In this document: positions 1-6,104 of the stretch, in pieces
Numbering within the stretch: position 1 is the first letter of the stretch
How the letters are laid out: every line of letters starts with the position of its first letter
NCBI GenBank assembly: GCA_028293265.1
Contig: JAQGPB010000596.1
Span: 1-13,817, forward strand
Reading direction: 5' to 3'
DNA length: 13,817 bases
Source: Pedosphaera sp.
GTDB lineage: Bacteria; Verrucomicrobiota; Verrucomicrobiae; Limisphaerales; Pedosphaeraceae
Notes under the pieces: generated by a model
Database searches by the model: none
What the model saw: the letters and a program-made list of their open reading frames with translations, nothing else
What the model was told of the DNA's origin: nothing
Program-made: the position numbers and the translations under genes

Positions 1-77
1 TCCAAGTAGCTGCGGCAGGCCGCCTCGTCGCGAAACTGATCATTGAATTCCAGCACGTTTTGAGGATAGTCGGCCAC
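1..77 (-). CDS. IS1595-family transposase, N-terminal fragment
   Basis: The minus strand opens a reading frame that runs off the left edge. From a GTG start at 77 it reads MADYPQNVLEFNDQFRDEAA and then CRSYL. This is the recognisable beginning of IS1595-type transposases, where 'YP..L.EF...F..E.AC..YL' leads into the zinc-ribbon and then the DDE/ISXO2-like domain; both of those would lie outside the window. An in-frame TTG at 83 is an alternative start, and a TAG stop lies directly upstream of the TGG-TTG-GCG-GTG run, so the frame cannot begin much earlier. Only about 25 of roughly 300 residues are visible, so whether the transposase is intact cannot be judged. It is divergent from the kinase gene to its right. 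The family call is from memory of the N-terminal motif. Confidence 0.72.
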   Translation of the reverse strand, partial: MADYPQNVLEFNDQFRDEAACRSYL

Positions 78-123
78 CGCCAACCACTACCAGTAGAGGT
101 TAGGGGAATCAAGTGCATAGCCC
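1..123 (-). mobile_element. End of an IS1595-type insertion sequence (partial)
   Basis: The transposase fragment at 1-77 implies that an insertion sequence ends shortly to its right. On the minus strand the text from 123 reads GGGCTATGCACTTGATTCCC, which has the look of an IS terminal repeat (GGG at the edge) and lies about 40 bases before the transposase start, a usual spacing for this family. The opposite end is outside the window, so neither the inverted repeat nor a target-site duplication can be confirmed. The exact boundary is an inference. Confidence 0.4.
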
Positions 124-182
124 TAAATTATTTTTCTCAAATGGCCAAAGCGCAGGAGTTCCTGGGGCCAGGGGCGCAGCTC

Positions 183-260
183 GGCAGTACCACCAACCCG
201 TTGGCGATGCGCCCAGAGGGATGGGAGCGCGGCGTGGTGGTACCGCCAAGATGCGCCCAG
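183..260. repeat. Inverted repeat with nested direct repeat in the leader region
   Basis: GGCAGTACCACCAA at 183-196 pairs with GTGGTGGTACCGCC at 234-247 in 12 of 14 positions, with a 37-base loop. The 11-mer GATGCGCCCAG occurs twice, at 206-216 and 250-260. The region has no convincing reading frame of its own. This arrangement looks like an extragenic repetitive element or a remnant of a mobile element between the IS and the kinase gene. A copy elsewhere in the genome would be needed to call it a dispersed repeat. Confidence 0.4.
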
Positions 261-327
261 TTGGCCGTTTGATCTTGTAGCAAGCTTGCGTCACATCCCA
301 TTCAGCGGGTATGATGTGCCAATTAGC

Positions 328-2889
328 ATGAACATCTCCCGCATCCGGGTCATGACGGGACGCCAGCCTTTGATCGGCTCTGTCCGTCAGCCATTGCTTT
401 GCAAAGTGGAGCAATTCTTGCCATTTCTGGCGGCGCTTTTTTTCGGTTGTTTCCCGCTGGTTGCCGCAGACGCGCCGCTGGAGGAATTGCATACGGCCGA
501 GCAGGTCCGGCGGTTGACGGCCGAGCAAGCCGCCCAACATTACCCGGTTCGTTTGCGCGGGGTGGTGATGGCTTACGATCAATCACTCTATTACCGCTTC
601 ATTCAGGACGAAACCGCCGGCATTTATCTGGGCGACCCGGGCAACATGGAGCCGCTCATTCCCGGTCAACTGGTGGAAATCGAGGGCACCACCAATCCCG
701 GCGAATATGCCCCGATCATCATGCCGCAAAAAGTCAAGGTCTTGGGACCGGGAACCTGGCCGCAGGCCAAACCCAAATCTTTCGAGCAACTGGCCAGCGG
801 CGAGGAAGACAGCCAATTCGTCGAGATTCATGGCATCGTCCGCGCCACTTCGGTTGACGCAACCCAGCACTTGATGATTGACATCGCCACGGGCGGCGGG
901 CGGTTGACCGCCTACTCGCAGAACTTGCCCGACGAAACGTTGAAGGATCTGGTGGACAGCTCCATCCGCGTCCGCGGTGTCTGTGTGACGCTGTTCAACC
1001 AGCAACGGCAATTGTTTCAATTGCGCCTGATGGTTCCGCGGGCGGAAGACTTGGTGGTGGAAAAATCCGCGCCCAAGGACCCGTTTTTGGGGCGGACCCA
1101 AAGCATTGCGACGCTGCTTCAGTTCACGCCGGAGGTCGCCTACGGTCATCGCGTCAAAGTGGCCGGCACGGTGGTTTACCGCCAAGCCCTCAACGCGTTA
1201 TACATCGAGGATGAAAAACAGGGCTTGTACATCGAGACGAAACACGATGAACCGCTGCTTGTGGGCGATCGCGTCGAAGTCCTGGGATTTCCCGCCAAGG
1301 GAGAATACACGCCGATGCTTGAAGATGCCGTTTACCGCAAAGTTGCCTCCGGGCCGCTCCCGGTGCCACCACCGATCAACGCCGATGAAGCATTGAAAGG
1401 CATTTATGATTGCCGTCTCGTACGCATCAACGCCACGCTCCTCGACCGGGGGCGGCAGAGCCACGAACAGTTCATGATGCTCCAATCCACGGATGGTTAC
1501 ATTTTTCGAGCCTCGCTGGAAGGAAAGGAGGGCGGGACCGGATTCGCCTATCTGCGAAGCGGGACCCAGTTGGCGGTCACCGGCGTTTGCCTGATTGAAA
1601 CGGGAAGCGAGTGGCACAATGGACCAGATTGGCGCGCGAAATCCTTCCGCATCCTGCTTCGCTCGCCGGGGGATGTCTTCGTCCTCAAATATCCGCCGTG
1701 GTGGACCCTGCAAAAGATGTTGTGGATGGTTGGGGTGCTGCTCTTGATCGTGCTGGTCGCCTTGATCTGGGTGGTGGTCTTGCGCAGCCGCGTCCGGGCG
1801 CAGACGGAAATCATCAGCCAGAAGCTGCAACTGGAAGCCACGTTGAAGGAGCGTTATGTGAACCTGTTTGAAAACGCGAACGACATTGTCTATGCCCATG
1901 ATCTGGCCGGCAAAATCACCTCCATCAACCAGGCGGGAGAACGGCTCTTGCAGCGGCCGCGCGAGGAAATCCTGAACCAAAACATCATTGAGCTGGTGGT
2001 CAAGGAGGAGCAGGGCGCCGCCCGGCAATGGCTCAATCAAGTTTTGAAAGGGGAGGACCCGCCCGCTGCCGAATGGGATTTTACCGCCGCCGCCGGTCAG
2101 CGGGTAAAGCTCGAAATCAGCACCCGGCTCATCAAGCAGCGGGGTCAGGGAGTAGAAGTCGAGGGCATTGCCCGCGACATCACCGAGCGCAAGCGGTTGG
2201 AGCGGGAAATCCTTGAAATCAGCAACCGCGAGCAGCGCCGCATCGGCCATGACCTGCACGACGGCGTCTGCCAGATTCTCGCCGGGATCGCGTTCATGTC
2301 AGAATCTCTGGCCGATGTGCTGGAGGAGAAAAATGTCAGGGAATCTTCACAAGCGGAGAGAATCAGCGTTTTGATCAAGACGGCCATCAACCAGACCCGC
2401 AGCGTGGCGCGCGGCTTGTTCCCGGTGCGCCTGGAAGAGAACGGCCTGGCTTCGGCCTTGGAGGAATTGGCGGCCAACGCGAGTGAATTTTTCAGGATCA
2501 CCTGCCAGTTCGTTTCGCGCCAGCCGCCCCACGGCGTGGACAACGAGGTGGCCCTGCACTTGTATTATATAACGCTGGAAGCTGTTGCCAACGCGTCCAA
2601 ACATGGCAAGGCCAAAAAAATCATAATCAATTTGGAGCCGGCCAAGGACCGTTACCGGCTGGAGGTGCAGGATGACGGAGTCGGTTTTGCCGTGGGTGGT
2701 TCGCCGCACGCGGGCATGGGCATCCGCATCATGCAATACCGTGCGCGCGTCATTGGCGCGACTTTGAGCTTGGAGAGTCATCCCGGTTCTGGCACTCATG
2801 TTGTCTGTCTGTTCCCGCCGGTATTGCAGGATCTGGCGAAAACTAATGAAAGCAACGGCCACCACGGCAACGGGCAACACGCAAGCTGA
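328..2889 (+). CDS. Membrane sensor histidine kinase, NarL type, with duplicated periplasmic sensor and PAS domain
   Basis: Sensor half of a two-component system, inferred to sit in the inner membrane and phosphorylate the regulator encoded 9 bases downstream. Residue numbers here count from an in-frame TTG at 286; ATGs at 328 (M15) and 352 (M23) are likelier starts because each places a hydrophobic signal segment (about 43-61, ending FPLVAADAP) near the N-terminus. None has a clear ribosome site. Residues about 85-468 form a periplasmic region of two repeated A+B units: 'GQLVEIEGTTNPGEYAP' near 127-143 matches 'GDRVEVLGFPAKGEYTP' near 327-343. A membrane helix spans 476-499, a PAS domain about 520-635, HisKA_3 about 645-715 with RRIGHDLHDG (H658 as phosphoacceptor), and HATPase_c about 755-845 with N769 and DDGVGF at 796-801. 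The ligand of the sensor is unknown. Confidence 0.93.
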   Translation: MNISRIRVMTGRQPLIGSVRQPLLCKVEQFLPFLAALFFGCFPLVAADAPLEELHTAEQVRRLTAEQAAQHYPVRLRGVVMAYDQSLYYRFIQDETAGIYLGDPGNMEPLIPGQLVEIEGTTNPGEYAPIIMPQKVKVLGPGTWPQAKPKSFEQLASGEEDSQFVEIHGIVRATSVDATQHLMIDIATGGGRLTAYSQNLPDETLKDLVDSSIRVRGVCVTLFNQQRQLFQLRLMVPRAEDLVVEKSAPKDPFLGRTQSIATLLQFTPEVAYGHRVKVAGTVVYRQALNALYIEDEKQGLYIETKHDEPLLVGDRVEVLGFPAKGEYTPMLEDAVYRKVASGPLPVPPPINADEALKGIYDCRLVRINATLLDRGRQSHEQFMMLQSTDGYIFRASLEGKEGGTGFAYLRSGTQLAVTGVCLIETGSEWHNGPDWRAKSFRILLRSPGDVFVLKYPPWWTLQKMLWMVGVLLLIVLVALIWVVVLRSRVRAQTEIISQKLQLEATLKERYVNLFENANDIVYAHDLAGKITSINQAGERLLQRPREEILNQNIIELVVKEEQGAARQWLNQVLKGEDPPAAEWDFTAAAGQRVKLEISTRLIKQRGQGVEVEGIARDITERKRLEREILEISNREQRRIGHDLHDGVCQILAGIAFMSESLADVLEEKNVRESSQAERISVLIKTAINQTRSVARGLFPVRLEENGLASALEELAANASEFFRITCQFVSRQPPHGVDNEVALHLYYITLEAVANASKHGKAKKIIINLEPAKDRYRLEVQDDGVGFAVGGSPHAGMGIRIMQYRARVIGATLSLESHPGSGTHVVCLFPPVLQDLAKTNESNGHHGNGQHAS

Positions 2890-2898
2890 TCTGACATT

Positions 2899-3570
2899 AT
2901 GGCCCAACCGCAGCAACGCAAGAACCGCATCCTGATTGTGGATGATCATCCTCTCTTTCGCGAGGGGCTCCAGCAGATGATTGACCGGACGCCGGACCTC
3001 GTTGTCTGCGGCGAAGCCGGAGATGCCGATGAAGCGCTTCAAGCCATTGTTGACCTCAAGCCCGATCTGGCCCTGGTTGACATTTCTTTGGGAGTTGGCA
3101 GCGGCATTGACCTGGTCAAGACCATCAAGACCAAATATGACGACTTGCCGGTGCTGGTGATTTCAATGCACGACGAGTCGCTTTACGCCGAACGCGCCCT
3201 GCGGGCCGGTGCCATGGGTTACGTCATGAAACACGAGCGCGGCAAGAAGGTGCGGGAGGCCATCTCGCGGGTTTTGGGCGGCGACGTTTACCTGAGCGAA
3301 CGCATGTCCATCTCGATGCTGTCAAAACTGACCTGGGGCAAAAGCGAAAAACCTGTTTCGCCGATTGAAATGTTGAGCGACCGTGAGCTGGAGGTTTTTC
3401 GCATGCTGGGGCAGGGCAAGGGCGCCAGGCAGATCGCGGAGGAATTAAAGCTCACCATCGCCACCATCAATACCTTCCGCGGACGCATCAAGGAAAAGCT
3501 GCAGCTCAAAACCTCCACCGAACTGCTGCTCTATGCCATCCAATGGTTTCGCGAAAACGGCGGCAAATGA
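2899..3570 (+). CDS. NarL/LuxR-type response regulator
   Basis: Cytoplasmic DNA-binding regulator, the probable partner of the kinase gene that ends 9 bases upstream; the two are surely one transcript. The receiver domain covers about residues 10-125: acidic pocket D15-D16, phosphoacceptor D61 in LALVDIS, switch residues S89 and Y108, and K111. A linker leads to the LuxR-type helix-turn-helix at about 157-215 (LSDRELEVFRMLGQGKGARQ, then TINTFRGRIKEKL). At 223 residues it has the usual family length. The ATG at 2899 is the only sensible start, as the receiver begins about ten residues later; no Shine-Dalgarno is seen, so translation may be coupled to the kinase. Target genes are unknown. The convergent GH16 gene next to it is a candidate, but no operator was identified. 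Confidence 0.95.
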   Translation: MAQPQQRKNRILIVDDHPLFREGLQQMIDRTPDLVVCGEAGDADEALQAIVDLKPDLALVDISLGVGSGIDLVKTIKTKYDDLPVLVISMHDESLYAERALRAGAMGYVMKHERGKKVREAISRVLGGDVYLSERMSISMLSKLTWGKSEKPVSPIEMLSDRELEVFRMLGQGKGARQIAEELKLTIATINTFRGRIKEKLQLKTSTELLLYAIQWFRENGGK

Positions 3571-3575
3571 CCGCC
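3554..3575 (-). terminator. Weak hairpin-plus-T terminator candidate for the GH16 gene
   Basis: On the minus strand, just after the GH16 stop codon, GGCGG and CCGCC form a perfect five-pair stem (3575-3571 and 3563-3559) with a seven-base loop, followed by G and TTTT. The stem is short and the T run has only four bases, so it is a modest candidate. It lies across the stop codon of the convergent response-regulator gene. Confidence 0.35.
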
Positions 3576-3576
3576 A

Positions 3577-5253
3577 TCACGGCGATACCAGCCGGTAAAA
3601 CACGCCGCGATTGGTTGCGGGCAGCGGCACGTCATAAGGACTGGCCGTCCCAGCCAGGTCAATCCAATTGGTCGTGAGCATGCCGGTCTGGTTGGTCTGC
3701 AACTGCAAATGGCAGACGATCTGGCTTGGCCATGACAGCACCAGGTTTGAGCCGACGCGCCCCAAAGAAATCTGCATCGGCGCGGTCTGATCGTACACAC
3801 GTATGTAATCCACCTGCATCTCCCCGGGAAACACAGTGCTGGTGTTCGGGTTGCCGCCAAAATTGCCGCCAATGGCTAGGTTGAGAATCAGATAAAACGG
3901 CTGGTCAAACGGCGCCGGATAAGGATTGCGGATGCTGGTATTGGTCGGGTTGCTCGAACTCCACCAACTCGTCTGGGTCTCATAAAGCTGTCCATCCACA
4001 TACCAACCGATCGAGTTCGTGGTCCAATCGAGCCGGTAGTTATGGAAATTGGTGACCGAATCCCCATTGGGAAAAGCGTAGGGATTTCCGAAAGACTGGG
4101 TGTTGTTCGGGTATCCGCCGCCAAAGTGAATCGTCCCCAAAACATTGGCCGGGTCACTCCCCTTGTTTTCCATGACATCAATCTCGCCGGACGCGGCCCA
4201 GCCGCCATAGACCGAACTCTGGGGCATCATCCAGATGGCCGGCCAGTAACCCTGGCCGGAAGGCAGCTTGGCCCGGAATTCAAAGCGCCCATATTTCTTG
4301 GTGAAAAGATCCTGCGTCTTCATCCGCGTGGAAGTGTAACTGAAGCCGCTGTAGGATTCTTTCAGGGCCTTGATATGGAGCGCCCCGCTGGCGGTGAAAA
4401 CATTCTGTGTGCGGCTCGTGTAATACTCGAGTTCATTATTGCCCCATCCGCCCGAGCCGTTGCCGGTCTCGAATTTCCAATGTGTCAGGTCCACCGTGGG
4501 ACCGTTGAATTCGTCATTCCAAACGATGTTCCACGCCGTTGCGGCAGGCGTGTTCGTCAGCGTCTGAACCAGATTTTGATCATCAAAATAAACCGAACCA
4601 CCGGAGTAATTCGCATCTCCCTGAAACATGAGCTGATAACGCACGAAAGCAGTGCCCGCGGGCGCCACCAAACTCGTCACCGTATTGGTCAGCACAAAAA
4701 GATTGGGGTCATATTGATTCGTCACCGGCAGATGCACCCATGTGTCCAACGGAAAAGTCCCGGTCGCGATGGAATTGGTGGTGATGAGCGCCGAGCGGTA
4801 CAAACCCAGTATGGCAGTGCTGGCATCGCGAAAGCTCACCTCAATCCACGCCACATTCCCCCCGGCCAGTTTGTCCATGGAGGCGCTTCGCATCCAGCCG
4901 TCGGCGGTGTAGGCGTTGCCGACGTTGGCGGTGATGTCCTGGTAAGCGCCATTATAATTAACACTGCCGGTGAAAGCCTGGTAAACTTTGAAATAATTGC
5001 TCCCGCTCCGGGCGATGTTGGTATTGAACTCGGTATAAGTGTCAGGGTTCTGCCCGTAAGTCGTCCAGCCCACCACCAAGTTGGTTTGGACACCACCAGG
5101 CGTCGCTTCAAAACCTGGATCATTCAAAATATTCGCCGCAAGCACGCCTTGGTTTGGGAAAATCGCCGCCAGAAGAATGCCTCCAATTACAACCAAGGAA
5201 CTGAAAGAATGCCTTGCCCAGTCAGGTGAGTGCATCCGATGAGCAGATTTCAT
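3577..5253 (-). CDS. Secreted GH16 family beta-glucanase (laminarinase-like) with N-terminal carbohydrate-binding-type domain
   Basis: Predicted exported endo-acting hydrolase, most likely cleaving beta-1,3- or mixed beta-1,3/1,4-glucan; the substrate is inferred from family only. Residues 1-40 contain a signal peptide (hydrophobic 19-31, cleavage near VLAAN). Residues about 41-230 form a beta-sandwich resembling CBM4/9-type modules (NILNDPGFEATPGG start). The GH16 domain covers about 241-488, beginning WNIVWNDEFNG. The catalytic motif GEIDVMENKG gives E357 as nucleophile, D359 as helper and E362 as acid/base; this six-residue E-x-D-x-x-E form is typical of laminarinase-like members. Residues about 490-558 hold a short beta-rich module (NLVLSWPS ... 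VFYRLVSP), of a type often found at the end of secreted verrucomicrobial proteins. M7 is an alternative start. It faces the kinase/regulator pair on its left and sits downstream of another regulator and a terminator, so it probably has its own promoter. Confidence 0.92.
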   Translation of the reverse strand: MKSAHRMHSPDWARHSFSSLVVIGGILLAAIFPNQGVLAANILNDPGFEATPGGVQTNLVVGWTTYGQNPDTYTEFNTNIARSGSNYFKVYQAFTGSVNYNGAYQDITANVGNAYTADGWMRSASMDKLAGGNVAWIEVSFRDASTAILGLYRSALITTNSIATGTFPLDTWVHLPVTNQYDPNLFVLTNTVTSLVAPAGTAFVRYQLMFQGDANYSGGSVYFDDQNLVQTLTNTPAATAWNIVWNDEFNGPTVDLTHWKFETGNGSGGWGNNELEYYTSRTQNVFTASGALHIKALKESYSGFSYTSTRMKTQDLFTKKYGRFEFRAKLPSGQGYWPAIWMMPQSSVYGGWAASGEIDVMENKGSDPANVLGTIHFGGGYPNNTQSFGNPYAFPNGDSVTNFHNYRLDWTTNSIGWYVDGQLYETQTSWWSSSNPTNTSIRNPYPAPFDQPFYLILNLAIGGNFGGNPNTSTVFPGEMQVDYIRVYDQTAPMQISLGRVGSNLVLSWPSQIVCHLQLQTNQTGMLTTNWIDLAGTASPYDVPLPATNRGVFYRLVSP

Positions 5254-5331
5254 TCTGTAATAACTTTGTTGATGGTAGAGCGATTTGTAACATTCTATGC
5301 TACACGCCAGTCACAGTCAAACCTTCATTCA

Positions 5332-5357
5332 TGGAGCAGGTGAAGGAAGTCGAACTC
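5332..5357 (-). repeat. tRNA 3'-end-like fragment (possible integration scar or dispersed repeat)
   Basis: On the minus strand, 5357 to 5332 reads GAGTTCGACT, TCCTTCACCT, GCTCCA. By position this follows a tRNA 3' end: G53, T-loop TTCGACT, 3' side of the T stem, seven acceptor bases CACCTGC, discriminator T, then CCA. It differs from the common bacterial form GGGTTCGATTC... at about three positions by my own comparison. The matching 5' acceptor GCAGGTG and the D and anticodon arms are absent from the bases before it, so it is not a tRNA gene. Such fragments mark attachment sites of tRNA-targeting elements or are spread as repeats. Confidence 0.5.
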
Positions 5358-5361
5358 TGGT

Positions 5362-5398
5362 AAAAAAGTTCTCCCCAGCCAGCGGGCAGTGCTGGAGA
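5362..5398 (-). terminator. Intrinsic terminator after the second response regulator
   Basis: Six bases past the TAA of the regulator gene, the minus strand reads TCTCC AGC, an 11-base loop, GCT, a GG bulge, GGAGA, then AC and TTTTTT (5367-5362). This gives eight base pairs followed by a six-base T run, a good rho-independent terminator. It closes the hydrolase/kinase/regulator operon and separates it from the GH16 gene on the same strand. Confidence 0.6.
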
Positions 5399-5404
5399 TT
5401 ACTT

Positions 5405-6037
5405 TTAGTAAGCCTCGGTGCGATGCTTGGCCACAGCCTCAAGGCGGCTGCGCACATGCATTTTTTGGCAGATATTTTTGACATAAGTGCGCACGGTTTC
5501 GGTGCCGATGTTCAGTTTGGCGCCGATTTCCTTGTAAATAAATCCCATTGCGAGCAGGTCAAGGACTTCATGCTCCCGGGGTGATAAATTTTCCGCTTCC
5601 TGAACCGAAGGTCCCAGCAGGTGAAAATGCTGCACCACCTTGCGGGCAATGTGACTCGACATCGGCGCGCCGCCCTTATAGGCATCCCGGATGGCCGCTA
5701 TCAACTGCTCCGGCGGACTCGATTTGACCAGGTACCCATTTGCGCCCGCTTTGAGTGCGCGAAAAATGCGCTCACTGTCCTCATAGACGGTGACCATGAT
5801 GATTTGCATGTCGGGAACAACTTTTTTGATTTCGGTCACGCATTGAATTCCGGACATGCCCGGCAGTTTGATGTCCATCAGCACGACGTCCGGCCTTTTT
5901 TCCAGAATTTTGGGCAGCGCTTCCTCCCCAGAAATAAACGCGCCCAAGCACTTCAAGTCCGGGGCGGATTCGAGAATCTGGACGAGCTGCTCCCGCAACC
6001 CCCGATCATCTTCCACGATTACCACTGTTTTTTTCAT
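5405..6037 (-). CDS. NarL/LuxR-type response regulator of the GH71/99-kinase operon
   Basis: Cytoplasmic DNA-binding regulator, the likely partner of the kinase encoded 67 bases upstream. The receiver domain spans about residues 3-120: acidic residues E9, D10 and D11, phosphoacceptor D55 in VVLMDIKLPG, T83, Y102 and K105. The LuxR-type helix-turn-helix covers about 151-203 (LSPREHEVLDLLAMG, then TETVRTYVKNICQKMHVRSR). At 210 residues the length is normal. The start ATG at 6037 is fixed by the receiver, which begins at residue 4 or 5, yet the bases before it (TTGCTTTTACAATT) show no Shine-Dalgarno. A terminator follows its stop. Regulated genes are unknown; the hydrolase at the head of its own operon is the obvious candidate (inference). 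Confidence 0.95.
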   Translation of the reverse strand: MKKTVVIVEDDRGLREQLVQILESAPDLKCLGAFISGEEALPKILEKRPDVVLMDIKLPGMSGIQCVTEIKKVVPDMQIIMVTVYEDSERIFRALKAGANGYLVKSSPPEQLIAAIRDAYKGGAPMSSHIARKVVQHFHLLGPSVQEAENLSPREHEVLDLLAMGFIYKEIGAKLNIGTETVRTYVKNICQKMHVRSRLEAVAKHRTEAY

Positions 6038-6051
6038 AATTGTAAAAGCAA

Positions 6052-6090
6052 CCGATCATTCCAATTTGTGCGTCGGTGGCGGATGATTGG
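6052..6090 (-). other. Intercistronic hairpin between kinase and regulator genes
   Basis: CCGATCATTCC at 6052-6062 and GGATGATTGG at 6081-6090 form an imperfect inverted repeat with an 18-base loop and one bulge. In the minus-strand message one of the pairs becomes an A-C mismatch, leaving blocks of two, five and two pairs. It fills most of the 67-base gap before the regulator start. It could stabilise the message or tune expression of the regulator, but it may be chance. Confidence 0.25.
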
Positions 6091-6104
6091 TAATGCGCAT
6101 ATTG

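Noticed and set aside
1198..2259. Long open frame on the minus strand opposite the first kinase
   Set aside because: It is antisense to a kinase with intact PAS and HisKA domains, its composition is typical of a shadow frame in GC-rich DNA, and it shows no recognisable domain.
4042..5229. 395-codon plus-strand open frame opposite the GH16 gene
   Set aside because: The opposite strand encodes a complete GH16 enzyme with signal peptide and catalytic motif; the plus frame has no recognisable fold and many arginine/histidine-rich stretches typical of antisense translation.
5332..5407. Complete tRNA gene on the minus strand
   Set aside because: The 3' acceptor strand and T loop are present, but the complementary 5' strand GCAGGTG, a D arm and an anticodon arm cannot be found in the preceding 50 bases, which instead form a terminator.
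5297..5584. Small plus-strand protein containing GAGEGSRTLV
   Set aside because: This peptide is the familiar spurious translation of a tRNA 3'-end-like sequence read on the opposite strand, and the rest of the frame is antisense to the response regulator.
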